In this document: in pieces, positions 46,598-55,558 of the stretch
Position numbering within the stretch: position 1 is the stretch's first letter
Layout: each line of letters starts with the position of its first letter
Assembly (NCBI GenBank): GCA_037443685.1
Contig: JBBINX010000005.1
Location: 1 to 62,380, forward strand
Reading direction: 5' to 3'
Source of the DNA: JAHJRJ01 sp037443685
Lineage (GTDB): Bacteria > Bacteroidota > Ignavibacteria > UBA10030 > BY39
Length of the DNA stretch: 62,380 nucleotides
Program-made: the position numbers and the translations under genes
The notes under the pieces: generated by a model
Databases searched by the model: none
The model's input: only the letters and a program-made list of their open reading frames with translations
Told to the model about the DNA's origin: nothing

Positions 46598-47962
46598 TCA
46601 ATCTGTGTTTGCACGAGATTTTGATAGTATTTGTAATTTACTGCGTAATGTACTTCTTGGTAATTTTAGTAAATTAGCAGCCGATGAGATGTTATTATTA
46701 GTTGTTTTTAAAGCCCATTCGAGGATTTCTTTTTCTTTTTTGTACATATATTCTTCATAAGGAGGAAATTGTTCTTGCTTATTGAAAATGTTATTATCTT
46801 TTTCTGTTATTTGCCGTGAATCACTCAGAATTAAATTATCAAGGGTGCCTGATTCAGACATGATTATAATTCGTTCTGCAACGTTTTCTAACTCTCGGAT
46901 ATTTCAGGGCCAATTGTATTGAATAAGTTGGGACTGTATTTCGGGGGTAAGAAATTTTATTTTTTCTTCTGCACCACGTCGTTGGAAGAAATGAGTCAAC
47001 AACGGAATAATGTCTTCTTTTCGTTCACGTAAGGGAGGTAATTTGATGGGTATAATATTTAGCCGATAATAGAGGTCATCTCGAAATCGATTCGATTTTA
47101 CCCGATTATAAAGGTCAACTTTTGTAGCACATAGAACACGAACATTAATCGATATGTTTTCATCTCCACCTAATCTAACAAATTCTCTTTCTTGTAGTAC
47201 TCTGAGTAATTTTACCTGCAATGTCATTGGCAGATCATCGACATCATCAATAAAAATCGTTCCTCCGTTAGCTCTTTCGAAATAACCGATGTGGCGTTTG
47301 ATTGCACCAGTGAATGACCCCTTTTCATGTCCGAAAAGTTCGCTTTCGAGCAAAGATTCTGGTATAGCAGCACAGTTCATCGGAATAAACGGAGAAGCTT
47401 TTCTTGAGCTGTAAGAATGTAAAGCACGCGCAACTAATTCTTTGCCAGTTCCACTTTCACCTTCGATAAGTACTGTATAGTCATGTGCTGCAACTGCTTT
47501 AATGGTTTCTACAAGTTGCTTGGTTTGAGCGGAAATTCCTACAATAATTTTATCCTCAATACTTTTTAATTTCTTCCTTAATTTAGCATTTTCTTCCAAT
47601 GCATCGCGGAGTTGTTTGATGTGCTTCAACATGCTTATCAAGCGATCAGGTGAAAATGGCTTAGTCAAATAATCATAAGCACCCAATTTTATTGCTTCGA
47701 CTGCAGTGTCAATTGTAGCGAAAGCTGTTATTACAATAACGTAACAATTAGTATTTTTGGTTTTTACAGCTTTCAAAATATCCATTCCCGAAACGTGTGG
47801 AAGACGGAGGTCCGTTATTACTACATCAAAGTTGTTCTCAAAAAATTTATTTAAACCATCACGTCCGCTTTCTGTGCTGGTAATATCATAACCTTCTTTT
47901 TGTAATGTTTCGTCGAGTGTTATTCGAGTGATTTTTTCGTCTTCAATTAATAATATTTTCAT
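46598..47962 (-). pseudogene. NtrC-family sigma54 activator, interrupted by an in-frame TGA
   Basis: The minus strand encodes a 454-residue NtrC-type response regulator, split by TGA at 46904-46906. The 352-residue first part has a receiver domain (phospho-acceptor Asp 51 in VVITDLRLP), a AAA+ core with Walker A GESGTGKE and the sigma54-contact loop GSFTGA, and ends LIQYNWP. After TGA the frame continues at once as NIRELENVAERIII, and ends in a FIS-type DNA-binding helix-turn-helix (ISSAANLLKLPRSTLRSKL). The family has NWPGNIRELEN here, so a GGA Gly codon became TGA. Other genes here use TGA as stop (for example sppA), so recoding is unlikely. The truncated product would lack the DNA-binding domain. 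Its ATG overlaps the kinase stop by 4 bp. Confidence 0.85.
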
Positions 47963-49428
47963 TGTTCCATTTTAATCGGTAGGATTACTTTAAATTCAGT
48001 CTCTTTATTTGGAATACTTTTTACTTCTATATTTCCTCTGTGTGCTTCTACAATTCCTAAACTTACTGACAAGCCAAGCCCGGTTCCTTCTTTCGGTCCT
48101 TTTGTTGTGTAAAACGGTTCGAAAATATTTTGAAGATTATCTTCATTTATACCGATTCCATTATCTATCACCGAGACATATAATTGTTTAGGATCCAACA
48201 AACGGCTTTTTATAATAATAGAACCTGCTTCATTCACTGCGTCAATGCTGTTTAGTAGAATGTTCATAAAAACTTCGGTTATCAATTGCTCATCTGCTTG
48301 AATGTTTGGTAGTTTAAGATCCAAATCTAATTGAAACTGAATTTGTTTATTTTTAATTCTAAAATCTAATAGCCGTGATACCTTTTGTATCACCTCATTG
48401 ATATTTAAATAGACCATTGCTTTTTCCTGTTGGCGTGCAAAGGAAAGAAGCTTTTGTACCACAGTTTCAATATAGTTAATACCTTCTTCCACTAACTTTA
48501 AATATTCTTTTGTTTGTTGTTGGTTAGCTGGCTCTTTATATATAGCGTATAAACAATTTTTTATACCGTTCAATGGATTATTTATTTCGTGAGCGACTCC
48601 AGAAGCTAACCTCCCTATCGAGGCGAGTTTTTCTGCATTATAAATTTGTTTCTGTGCCTCTACGAGTTGCTTTTTCGAATGCGAAAGTCTTTTAAGTAAC
48701 AACCCGAACCGATAGTTTAAAAAGCCGATTTCATCGTTACGTTGGGGGAGAGAAATTTCAGTATCGGAGTCTATATCGGTTTTATCCATCGCATTGACGA
48801 GTATACGAAGCGAGTTTGTTAATCGTCCGATCGTTATATAAAGCACAACAAGAGTAACAATAATCACACAGGTTGTGATAAAAAATAAAAGAAAGAATAA
48901 TTTTTGAATTTCTGTACGCATTGATTCAGCATCAAAACCAATAATTAATACACCCCAGCGTTTGCTGGCTACACGCAATGGCAGAACTGTTTCGATTATC
49001 CATCCATAGTCTTCGGAGTTATGAATTGCGGTTATTAAAGAATCAGATTCCATCACCGCTACCTTTATTGGTTCTTTTATTCCTTGGTCATACTTGGTGA
49101 AATCGCTATGAGCGAGTATTTGACGGGAGTTATTATACACTGCTATATATTTTATCCCTTCTATTGAATTCATAAAATTATTGATATAACGTTCGAGCAG
49201 ATCCTCGACTTGTGTGTTTTCTTTCTGCCCATAAATAAAAGCATCCGTTAGCGAAGTCGAAATAGCTTTTGTTACTGACGAAGCATTTTTTTCTTGGTTA
49301 GCAACTATTAGAGTTCGCCATTGAAAAAGTATGGTTATAGAGATAACTATCATCAGCAGAATAGTTATCCCTCCGATAACAACCATTAACTTAGTAACTA
49401 AGCCAACTTTGTATGGATTTTTATCCAA
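47959..49428 (-). CDS. Membrane sensor histidine kinase
   Basis: A 489-residue two-component kinase. TM helices at about 12-35 and 178-203 flank a periplasmic sensor region of about 140 residues; a HAMP-like segment follows. H-box GVAHEINNPLNGI with the phospho-His lies near residue 280, then the N-box NILLNSIDA, DNGIGINEDN, FEPFYTTKGPKEGTGLGLSV. It should phosphorylate the NtrC-type regulator encoded next (overlap of 4 bp). The PhnD-like gene lies 2 bp upstream on the same strand, suggesting ligand-bound PhnD-like protein signals to its periplasmic domain. Confidence 0.92.
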   Translation of the reverse strand: MDKNPYKVGLVTKLMVVIGGITILLMIVISITILFQWRTLIVANQEKNASSVTKAISTSLTDAFIYGQKENTQVEDLLERYINNFMNSIEGIKYIAVYNNSRQILAHSDFTKYDQGIKEPIKVAVMESDSLITAIHNSEDYGWIIETVLPLRVASKRWGVLIIGFDAESMRTEIQKLFFLLFFITTCVIIVTLVVLYITIGRLTNSLRILVNAMDKTDIDSDTEISLPQRNDEIGFLNYRFGLLLKRLSHSKKQLVEAQKQIYNAEKLASIGRLASGVAHEINNPLNGIKNCLYAIYKEPANQQQTKEYLKLVEEGINYIETVVQKLLSFARQQEKAMVYLNINEVIQKVSRLLDFRIKNKQIQFQLDLDLKLPNIQADEQLITEVFMNILLNSIDAVNEAGSIIIKSRLLDPKQLYVSVIDNGIGINEDNLQNIFEPFYTTKGPKEGTGLGLSVSLGIVEAHRGNIEVKSIPNKETEFKVILPIKMEQ

Positions 49429-49430
49429 TA

Positions 49431-50351
49431 TTACTTAACCTTTCTGCTTTGGATTAGTTTTCTTATGTGATGATAATCGCTGTCGGTAGCTTCCACGAAT
49501 CCGAAGGAAAATTCTTTGTCCCACGATTCTACTTTTTTTCTATTCTCGGGTTTACGAACGTCTAGATTCAATAGGGCTGTTTTTATTGCATCGACAACTT
49601 TGGGGTTAAAATCTTTCGGAACAACAATTGGAGAACCTGCCATAGGATAGGATTTAGCGATAATCCTAATCCCAAATTTAGCGTAATCTTTTGCAATTTG
49701 TTCTCTTACTACTCCCGCATCAAAATTTCCTTTTAAAACCTGGGATATCACCGTTTGATGATGTGAAAAATTAAAAATTGAATCCAGTTCATTTTGTTTA
49801 ATATTCTGTTTTTTTAATTCATAAAATAAAAACCAGTTTGTAGTAAATGATTGTTCAGATGGCAGTGCTATTCGCTTTCTACGGATATCATCGATACTGT
49901 GTATTCCACTGCCACTTTTTGTAATAAGTACGGAATGGAAAAAGGGTTCTGAATTTTCATTTAAAGGTTTTAAAATACATTTAACGCCAAATTTATCATG
50001 CGCTCCCACATACACATAAGACCCAAGAAATGCCGCCTCAACTTTGTGATTTACAAGCTGCTGAACTGTTTCATCATAATTTGAGCTAAGTTTGAGTTCG
50101 AACTTAAAATCAGAGTTTTCACTTAAGTAATCCATCAATGGTTGATAACCCTGAAAAATAACCGGCGGCGGATAACGTGAAACAACGCCAATAAATATTG
50201 TATCTTTTTTTAATGTAACAGCTCTGTTATTCAAATTTTCTTGAAAATTTGGAAAGGGTTTTTGAATATCGAGGACAGACAAATATATCAAAGTGGTGGC
50301 TGAAGCTAAAACAATAATTATTAACACAATTAGACAAACTTCTTTTTTCAT
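49431..50351 (-). CDS. PhnD-like phosphate/phosphonate-type periplasmic binding protein
   Basis: About 306 residues from the ATG at 50351, giving a clean N-terminal membrane segment (VCLIVLIIIVLASATTLIYL). The frame opens earlier at 50387 but would add an odd leader. A type II periplasmic-binding fold is seen: IFIGVVSRYPPPVIFQGYQPLMDY opening, then VEAAFLGSYVYVGA, GIHSIDDIRRKRIALP, VLKGNFDAGVV. This is the PhnD phosphate/phosphite/phosphonate-binding group. No permease or ATPase partner lies nearby; instead a histidine kinase follows 2 bp away, so it most likely senses rather than transports. Confidence 0.75.
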   Translation of the reverse strand: MKKEVCLIVLIIIVLASATTLIYLSVLDIQKPFPNFQENLNNRAVTLKKDTIFIGVVSRYPPPVIFQGYQPLMDYLSENSDFKFELKLSSNYDETVQQLVNHKVEAAFLGSYVYVGAHDKFGVKCILKPLNENSEPFFHSVLITKSGSGIHSIDDIRRKRIALPSEQSFTTNWFLFYELKKQNIKQNELDSIFNFSHHQTVISQVLKGNFDAGVVREQIAKDYAKFGIRIIAKSYPMAGSPIVVPKDFNPKVVDAIKTALLNLDVRKPENRKKVESWDKEFSFGFVEATDSDYHHIRKLIQSRKVK

Positions 50352-50394
50352 AATGAAAAATATAGTATTTAGATGATGAAAAAGCAAACATTGA

Positions 50395-50440
50395 GGCGAT
50401 TTATCGCCACTTTATCGGTGTCTATTCGCCACAAAGGCGA
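50395..50440. promoter_or_regulatory. Two palindromic GGCGA-type sites, candidate activator binding sites
   Basis: GGCGATTTATCGCC at 50395-50408 is a near-perfect palindrome, and TCGCCACAAAGGCGA at 50426-50440 has 5-bp arms around a 5-nt spacer. They share the GGCGAT half-site. Centres lie about 120-150 bp upstream of the -24 element at 50551, the usual distance of NtrC-family enhancers. The GC-rich words contrast with the AT-rich surroundings. Alternative: two copies of an unrelated REP-like repeat. Confidence 0.55.
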
Positions 50441-50550
50441 TATTTCGTTCTAATAAAAAATAAATAATTATTTTCTCTGTAAAAAACCTCTATATGATCA
50501 ATAATTTCAAGAATTTTATCTGCTGAGCGACTTGAAAAATCGTTTTAAAA

Positions 50551-50566
50551 TGGCACTTTTTTTGAC
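50551..50566 (+). promoter_or_regulatory. Sigma54-type (-24/-12) promoter
   Basis: TGGCAC at 50551-50556 and TTGAC at 50562-50566, with 10 nt between GG and the G at -12, fit the sigma54 layout (TGGCAC-N5-TTGCW), except that A replaces the C at -12. It points at the CYTH gene whose ATG is at 50624. The nearby NtrC-type activator and the paired palindromes upstream support the call. Confidence 0.6.
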
Positions 50567-50623
50567 TTTATTTAATTGGTTTTAACTATAATTTTTTTAT
50601 CTTAAGAAAAAAAAGGAACAATT

Positions 50624-51208
50624 ATGGAAAATATTATACCTCGATGGGAGTGGCGTACTTTTTCTAACGATCTTGGTAAAGCAGAAGAAAACATAAGAAA
50701 ACACTCGGAAGGAAAGACACGGGAGAGTAATGAAGTTTATATACTTTCTGAAGTTAGCAATGATAACACAAAAGTGCGTGATGATCTTATGGATATTAAA
50801 ACTCTGCAGCAAGTTAATGAAGATCGCTTGGAACAATGGTTACCGATTATGAAGGGAGCTTTTCCGCTTCCTGTTTCTGAAATTGAGAAAGTATTTAAAT
50901 GTTTTAAAGTTGCTCTCCCTAAGTTTAAGCGAACTGAATATACATTCCAACAATATCTTGATGAGCTTATTCGTCCTTCTAAATTGTTAAAAGCAGTTAA
51001 TGTACATAAAAAAAGAACAGGTTTTACAATAAACAATACGATTGTAGAAATTGCAGAAGTAACTGTCGAAGGTAAAGTTATAAAGACCGCCGCAGTTGAA
51101 ATGGAAGACCCTGAACTTGTAATTAAAACCGTAAGAGAGCTTGGACTAGATACTTTTCCGAATATTAATTATCTTCGCGGGTTAAAAAACTTAATCGGAA
51201 TGAAATAG
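50624..51208 (+). CDS. Divergent CYTH-like protein
   Basis: A 194-residue protein opening IIPRWEWRTF, with a C-terminal repeat-like region ending in YLRGLKNLIGMK. The WEWRTF start stands where canonical CYTH proteins have ExExK, and the VEIAEVTVEGKVIKTAAVEME stretch has the strand pattern of a CYTH tunnel. CYTH proteins bind or cleave triphosphates or polyphosphates. It lies first in the putative sigma54 unit with AAGGA upstream and is followed 9 bp later by a canonical CYTH gene. Activity is uncertain because the metal-binding Glu pair is altered. Confidence 0.62.
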   Translation: MENIIPRWEWRTFSNDLGKAEENIRKHSEGKTRESNEVYILSEVSNDNTKVRDDLMDIKTLQQVNEDRLEQWLPIMKGAFPLPVSEIEKVFKCFKVALPKFKRTEYTFQQYLDELIRPSKLLKAVNVHKKRTGFTINNTIVEIAEVTVEGKVIKTAAVEMEDPELVIKTVRELGLDTFPNINYLRGLKNLIGMK

Positions 51209-51217
51209 GAGAACGAA

Positions 51218-51685
51218 ATGGCAAATGAAATTGAACGAAAATTTTTAGTAAAAGGTGAGTTCAAAAAATTTGTAAGTAAGGAAACGCGAATCGTTCAGGG
51301 GTATCTTTCATCGGTACCCGAACGGACGGTGAGAGTTCGCATTAAGGGCGACAAAGGTTATATAACCATCAAAGGAATTGGTAATACTTCAGGTGCCAGC
51401 CGATATGAATGGGAGAAGGAAATTTCAATAAACGAAGTTGAAGAATTATTAAAAATATGTGAACCCGGTGTCATTGATAAAACCCGTTTTTTGGTAAAAG
51501 TCGGTAATCATACTTTCGAAGTAGATGAATTCCATGGTGAGAATAAAGGACTTGTTCTCGCAGAAATTGAATTAGCTTCAGAAAGTGAAACTTTTCAAAA
51601 ACCAGATTGGCTCGGTGAAGAAGTTACGGGCGACATAAAATATTATAACTCAATGTTGATGAAAATTCCTTATACAAAATGGTAA
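51218..51685 (+). CDS. CYTH domain protein, likely inorganic triphosphatase
   Basis: A 155-residue CYTH protein with the EIERKFLV (ExExK) signature at 4-11, basic strands such as RVRIKGDKGYITIKG and RYEWEKEI, an acidic EVDEFHGENKGLVLAEIELASE toward the end, and the C-terminal GDIKYYNSML region. Single-domain bacterial CYTH proteins of this size mostly hydrolyse inorganic tripolyphosphate. AGGAG precedes the ATG. Presence beside phosphate transport genes supports a phosphate-releasing role. Confidence 0.85.
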   Translation: MANEIERKFLVKGEFKKFVSKETRIVQGYLSSVPERTVRVRIKGDKGYITIKGIGNTSGASRYEWEKEISINEVEELLKICEPGVIDKTRFLVKVGNHTFEVDEFHGENKGLVLAEIELASESETFQKPDWLGEEVTGDIKYYNSMLMKIPYTKW

Positions 51686-51732
51686 GAACAAATGCTTAAT
51701 AACAACATTCATTTTCATTTATTAAATTTGAT

Positions 51733-53328
51733 ATGAGTAAATTTGACCCACTCGATATGCATAACTACCGCATCGAGAAACTACCAAAACGTGATAAATC
51801 AAAAATTGAAAAGTGGCTTGCAATACTTGGGCCTATATTAGCAATTGCCGCTTTTGTTTTATTCGCTTTTATTATAAAACTACCTTTTCTTAATTCCATC
51901 GATTCAACTCAATTGGTAACAGATGCAGCGAAGGAAGTTTATAATAAATTAGGTCACGATGCATTTGTAAAAAACAACGAATTCATGCTTGCAATTTTTG
52001 TTGCATCCATTATTCTTTGGATGACACAGTCAATTCCAAATTATTTGACATCTCTTTTGCTGATTATAAGTCTAGTGCTAACGGGTGTACTATCGGAAAA
52101 AGTCGCTTATGCTCAACTCGGTCATCCTGTTATGTGGTTGAACATAATGTCGTTCGTGCTTGCAAGTATGTTAGTCGTTACCGGACTTGCAAAACGATTT
52201 GCTCTTTGGCTGATTATCAAATTTGGTAAAAATGCGAGCACAATATTTATAAGTTTTATTGTTATTAATCTCGTCATGTCTGCATTTATATCCGCAACAA
52301 CTGCAAAAGCGGCAATACTGCTACCTATCTTTATGGTGATAGCGGCTATCTATGGAGCGCAAAGCGGAGTAAATAGGAATAATTTTGGGCGGAGTATAGT
52401 CCTTCAAAATCTTTTAAACATTAATCTTGGTGCTGGCGCTTTTGTAACAGGTTCAGGAGCCAATCTGTTAGCTGCTGCACTTATAGGTGGAGCTATTGGT
52501 GGAAAAATTTTCTTCTCCGATTGGATGATCGCGATGTTTCCTGTGATGCTTTGTTTGATGTTTATTGGTTACTTACTTGCTATGAAGATATTTTTCCCTC
52601 TAAAACTTGAAGAACGGTTACCGTTAATTGAGGGGGGCATGGAGAGGTTAAAAGAAGAATACGATAAACTCGGTTCAATAAGTTTTCTCGAGATTAAATC
52701 GGCAATTATTTTTATTGCCATCCTTGCCCTTTGGGCTACAGATAGTATTCACGGGATTAGTGCGACTGCGGTAGCATTTTTCGGAGCGATTGTAGCGCTG
52801 CTACCAAGAATTGGAATTGTAAAATGGAATGATGTTGACATCCCATGGCATCTCATGTTATTCTCTGCTGGTGCTTATACTCTTGGTGCCGGTTTGGATG
52901 CCACAGACCTCCCATCGATTAGTGTAAATGCTTTTTTCGACCATCTGGGAATTGGTAAAAATACAAGTTTTTGGCTGCTGTATTTATTATTAACTGGAGT
53001 TATGGTTTTTAGCGCACTTATTTTCCAATCTAAAACTATGCGTGCTATGATATTCATACCAATTGCGATTGGTGTAGCTAACAGATTCGGTTTTAATGTT
53101 GTAAGCCTCGCATTACCAGTTGCTTTTATGATTGAGCACGTTTATGTATTACCTTTTAACAGTAAGCCAGCCGCTTTGCTTTATGAAACCGACCATTATA
53201 GTTTAACCGATACGTTCAAATATGGATTCACAATGATGGTGATTGCCTGGCTGCTCATAATTGTTGCAGGTGAAACTTGGTTCAGATATTTAGGAATAAC
53301 TCCAAACGGAATTTTCGGAATATTTTGA
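51733..53328 (+). CDS. DASS/SLC13 family sodium:anion symporter
   Basis: A 531-residue polytopic protein (about 11-13 TM helices). The family helix-loop pairs are visible: SAFISATTAKAAILLPIFMV (the SNT-like sodium/substrate motif, here SATT) and AFVTGSGANLLAAALIGGAI. DASS proteins carry dicarboxylates, citrate, sulfate or phosphate with sodium. Its place between CYTH and DUF47/PiT genes favours an anion related to phosphate metabolism, but the substrate is not readable from the sequence. Confidence 0.82.
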   Translation: MSKFDPLDMHNYRIEKLPKRDKSKIEKWLAILGPILAIAAFVLFAFIIKLPFLNSIDSTQLVTDAAKEVYNKLGHDAFVKNNEFMLAIFVASIILWMTQSIPNYLTSLLLIISLVLTGVLSEKVAYAQLGHPVMWLNIMSFVLASMLVVTGLAKRFALWLIIKFGKNASTIFISFIVINLVMSAFISATTAKAAILLPIFMVIAAIYGAQSGVNRNNFGRSIVLQNLLNINLGAGAFVTGSGANLLAAALIGGAIGGKIFFSDWMIAMFPVMLCLMFIGYLLAMKIFFPLKLEERLPLIEGGMERLKEEYDKLGSISFLEIKSAIIFIAILALWATDSIHGISATAVAFFGAIVALLPRIGIVKWNDVDIPWHLMLFSAGAYTLGAGLDATDLPSISVNAFFDHLGIGKNTSFWLLYLLLTGVMVFSALIFQSKTMRAMIFIPIAIGVANRFGFNVVSLALPVAFMIEHVYVLPFNSKPAALLYETDHYSLTDTFKYGFTMMVIAWLLIIVAGETWFRYLGITPNGIFGIF

Positions 53329-53393
53329 TATGTTCGTTACACATTTTTTGATATATTTTATAGACGTTCTAAAGGAAAAATAAAAACAATTAA

Positions 53394-54050
53394 TTGGATA
53401 CACCGATGGATTTATTATTACGAAAAACAAAAGAACTTGAGATGCAGATAGACGAATATCTTGATATGGCAGTAAAAGGAGCCTTAATTTTTCGACAGGG
53501 GATAAAACACTATTTGAATAATCAGGTTGAAGAATTTACAGAGGATAGGCATAGGATTGATGAAATGGAAAGCAAGGGGGATGCTCTTAGGCGTTCGATT
53601 GAAACAAGGTTGTATTTAGAAACTCTTATACCTGAATTTCGAGGCGATGTATTGGGTTTGCTCGAGAGCACTGACAAAGTTTTAAATATGACAGCCGATA
53701 CACTCGCTCAATTTGAAGTTGAAAAACCTAAAATTTTAGATGAATTAAAACCATTATTCTTAGAGTTAGCAGATGCTGCAACTTCAGCTATTGAATCAAT
53801 GGCTTTAGCTATCCGGTCCTATTTCAAAGAATTGAATAAAGTTCGGGATAATATCAACAAGGTGATGTTTTATGAAAAGGAGACAGATAAGATCAGCGAT
53901 AGGATAAAAAGAACAGTTTTTCAGACAGACTTAGATTTAAGTTTAAAAATACACACGCGTTATTTTGCTTATCACATCGAATTAATTGCTGATGAAGCTG
54001 AAGATGTATGCGACCGTTTATCTATTGCTGCAATTAAAAGGCATTTATGA
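53394..54050 (+). CDS. DUF47/PhoU-like protein paired with PiT
   Basis: A 218-residue all-helical protein with two EXXXD-type helices per half: EDRHRIDEMESKGDALRRSI and YEKETDKISDRIKRTVFQTD. DUF47 proteins accompany PiT transporters and are thought to control or couple phosphate uptake. It overlaps the PiT start by 4 bp (ATGA). The first start is TTG at 53394 (AAGGA lies 17 nt upstream); an ATG at 53406 is an alternative. Confidence 0.87.
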   Translation: MDTPMDLLLRKTKELEMQIDEYLDMAVKGALIFRQGIKHYLNNQVEEFTEDRHRIDEMESKGDALRRSIETRLYLETLIPEFRGDVLGLLESTDKVLNMTADTLAQFEVEKPKILDELKPLFLELADAATSAIESMALAIRSYFKELNKVRDNINKVMFYEKETDKISDRIKRTVFQTDLDLSLKIHTRYFAYHIELIADEAEDVCDRLSIAAIKRHL

Positions 54051-55537
54051 TTTGGTTTTTTCTAACAAGCGGTTTATTCCTTGGATGGTCATTAGGCGCT
54101 AACGATGGGGTAAATGTTTTCGGGACGGCGGTTTCTTCACGGATGGTGAAGTTTAAATTGGCTGCCTTAATCGCCGGTACATTCATTATTTTAGGTGCAG
54201 TTATCAGTGGTGGTGGAACGACACGTACACTTACCGACTTAGGTGCAGTGAACGCTCTCGCAGGTAGTTTTACAGTGGCTTTAGCTGCAGGTATTGCAGT
54301 AGCATCCATGACGCGACTCAAACTTCCGGTATCAACCTCTCAAGCGATTGTTGGTGGAATTATTGGTTGGAATTTATTTACGGGTTCACCAACAGATACT
54401 TCAGTTTTGTCAAAAATAGTAATGACGTGGGTAGTATCTTTGGTTTTATCCGCTGTATTTGCCTTTATCCTTTTTAAATTCACAACTATCATTTTAAAAA
54501 AAATTAAAATCCATATTCTTCACCTGGATTATTTTACTCGGATGGGTTTAATAGTCGTTGGTGCATTTGCGTCTTATTCATTAGGAGCAAGCAATATCGC
54601 CAATGTTATGGGTATGTTCGTCAATGCTTCTCCTTTCGAAAGCATAAATGTATTTGATCTTTTCCATTTTTCGGGAACTCAACAACTCTTTTTGATAGGT
54701 GGAATAGCGATTGCAGTCGGCATTTATACATATGGCTATAAAGTGATGGTTACTGTCGGTAATCAGTTGTTCAAAATAACACCTATTACTGGTCTAATTG
54801 TGGTATTAGCTGAATCGTTAGTACTGTTTTTATTCGCATCGGAAGGACTTGAAACCCTACTTATAAACAACGGCTTACCACCAATTCCGCTGGTTCCGTT
54901 ATCAAGTACCCAAGTAGTCATTGGGGCAGTCGTCGGAGTTGGCCTTGCAAAAGGTGGCGGCGGAATCAATTACAAAATTTTAGGTAAAATATCTATCGGC
55001 TGGGTAGCAGTGCCGATAATTGCCGCGTTAATAAGTTTTGTAACTCTTTTCTTCGTTCAAAATGTTTTCGAGCAAAAAGTTGTGCAACAGATTCCTTACA
55101 AGTTATCCGAAGACGTTATCGATGCGCTCGGTGAACAAAATATTCAAAAAGAACCGTTATTAAAATTGAAAAATTCATACTATCTCGGTTCGGCTAATTT
55201 CCGTTATGCTTTGAGTAAACAACAAAGATGGAATGAAGATCAACTCTTTTTAATTTTTTCTTATGCAGCACTTGACAGCTTCCTCATCGATTCGTCATTT
55301 GTAAAAGAAACTCTCAAAGATGATTTAATAATGCCTGAACGATTAGAAGTATTAAAAAAATTGCACGGACAAATCTTTGTCCATAAATGGCAACTCGAAA
55401 AAGCTCTTGCTGACTCAGGCAACGCTTGGAAAACTCAATCTGGAAAAGGAGCAAAATTGTATAATAAAATACTTAAACGTGAAAAATATTTAGTATTCGA
55501 TACATTTAGGATTAAATCAAAAATAATTATTAATTAA
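54047..55537 (+). CDS. PiT family inorganic phosphate transporter with C-terminal extension
   Basis: A 496-residue membrane protein with the PiT signature repeated: GANDGVNVFGTAVSSR at about 18-33 and GASNIANVMGMF at about 178-190. About ten TM helices end near residue 345. The last 150 residues (QNVFEQKVVQQIPYKLSEDV onward) are a soluble, helix-rich tail absent from typical short PiT proteins. Expected role: low-affinity phosphate uptake with H+ or Na+. Overlap with DUF47 shows tight coupling. Confidence 0.9.
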   Translation: MIWFFLTSGLFLGWSLGANDGVNVFGTAVSSRMVKFKLAALIAGTFIILGAVISGGGTTRTLTDLGAVNALAGSFTVALAAGIAVASMTRLKLPVSTSQAIVGGIIGWNLFTGSPTDTSVLSKIVMTWVVSLVLSAVFAFILFKFTTIILKKIKIHILHLDYFTRMGLIVVGAFASYSLGASNIANVMGMFVNASPFESINVFDLFHFSGTQQLFLIGGIAIAVGIYTYGYKVMVTVGNQLFKITPITGLIVVLAESLVLFLFASEGLETLLINNGLPPIPLVPLSSTQVVIGAVVGVGLAKGGGGINYKILGKISIGWVAVPIIAALISFVTLFFVQNVFEQKVVQQIPYKLSEDVIDALGEQNIQKEPLLKLKNSYYLGSANFRYALSKQQRWNEDQLFLIFSYAALDSFLIDSSFVKETLKDDLIMPERLEVLKKLHGQIFVHKWQLEKALADSGNAWKTQSGKGAKLYNKILKREKYLVFDTFRIKSKIIIN

Positions 55538-55558
55538 TAATAATAATGAGGTGAACTA

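Noticed and set aside
46560..46760. Short plus-strand frame opposite the end of the NtrC-type gene
   Set aside because: It overlaps the well-supported minus-strand regulator, has no ribosome-binding site, and its product has no recognisable features.
46904..46906. TGA read as glycine (alternative genetic code)
   Set aside because: The code that reads TGA as Gly is restricted to certain candidate phyla, and other genes in this window end in TGA (sppA, for example).
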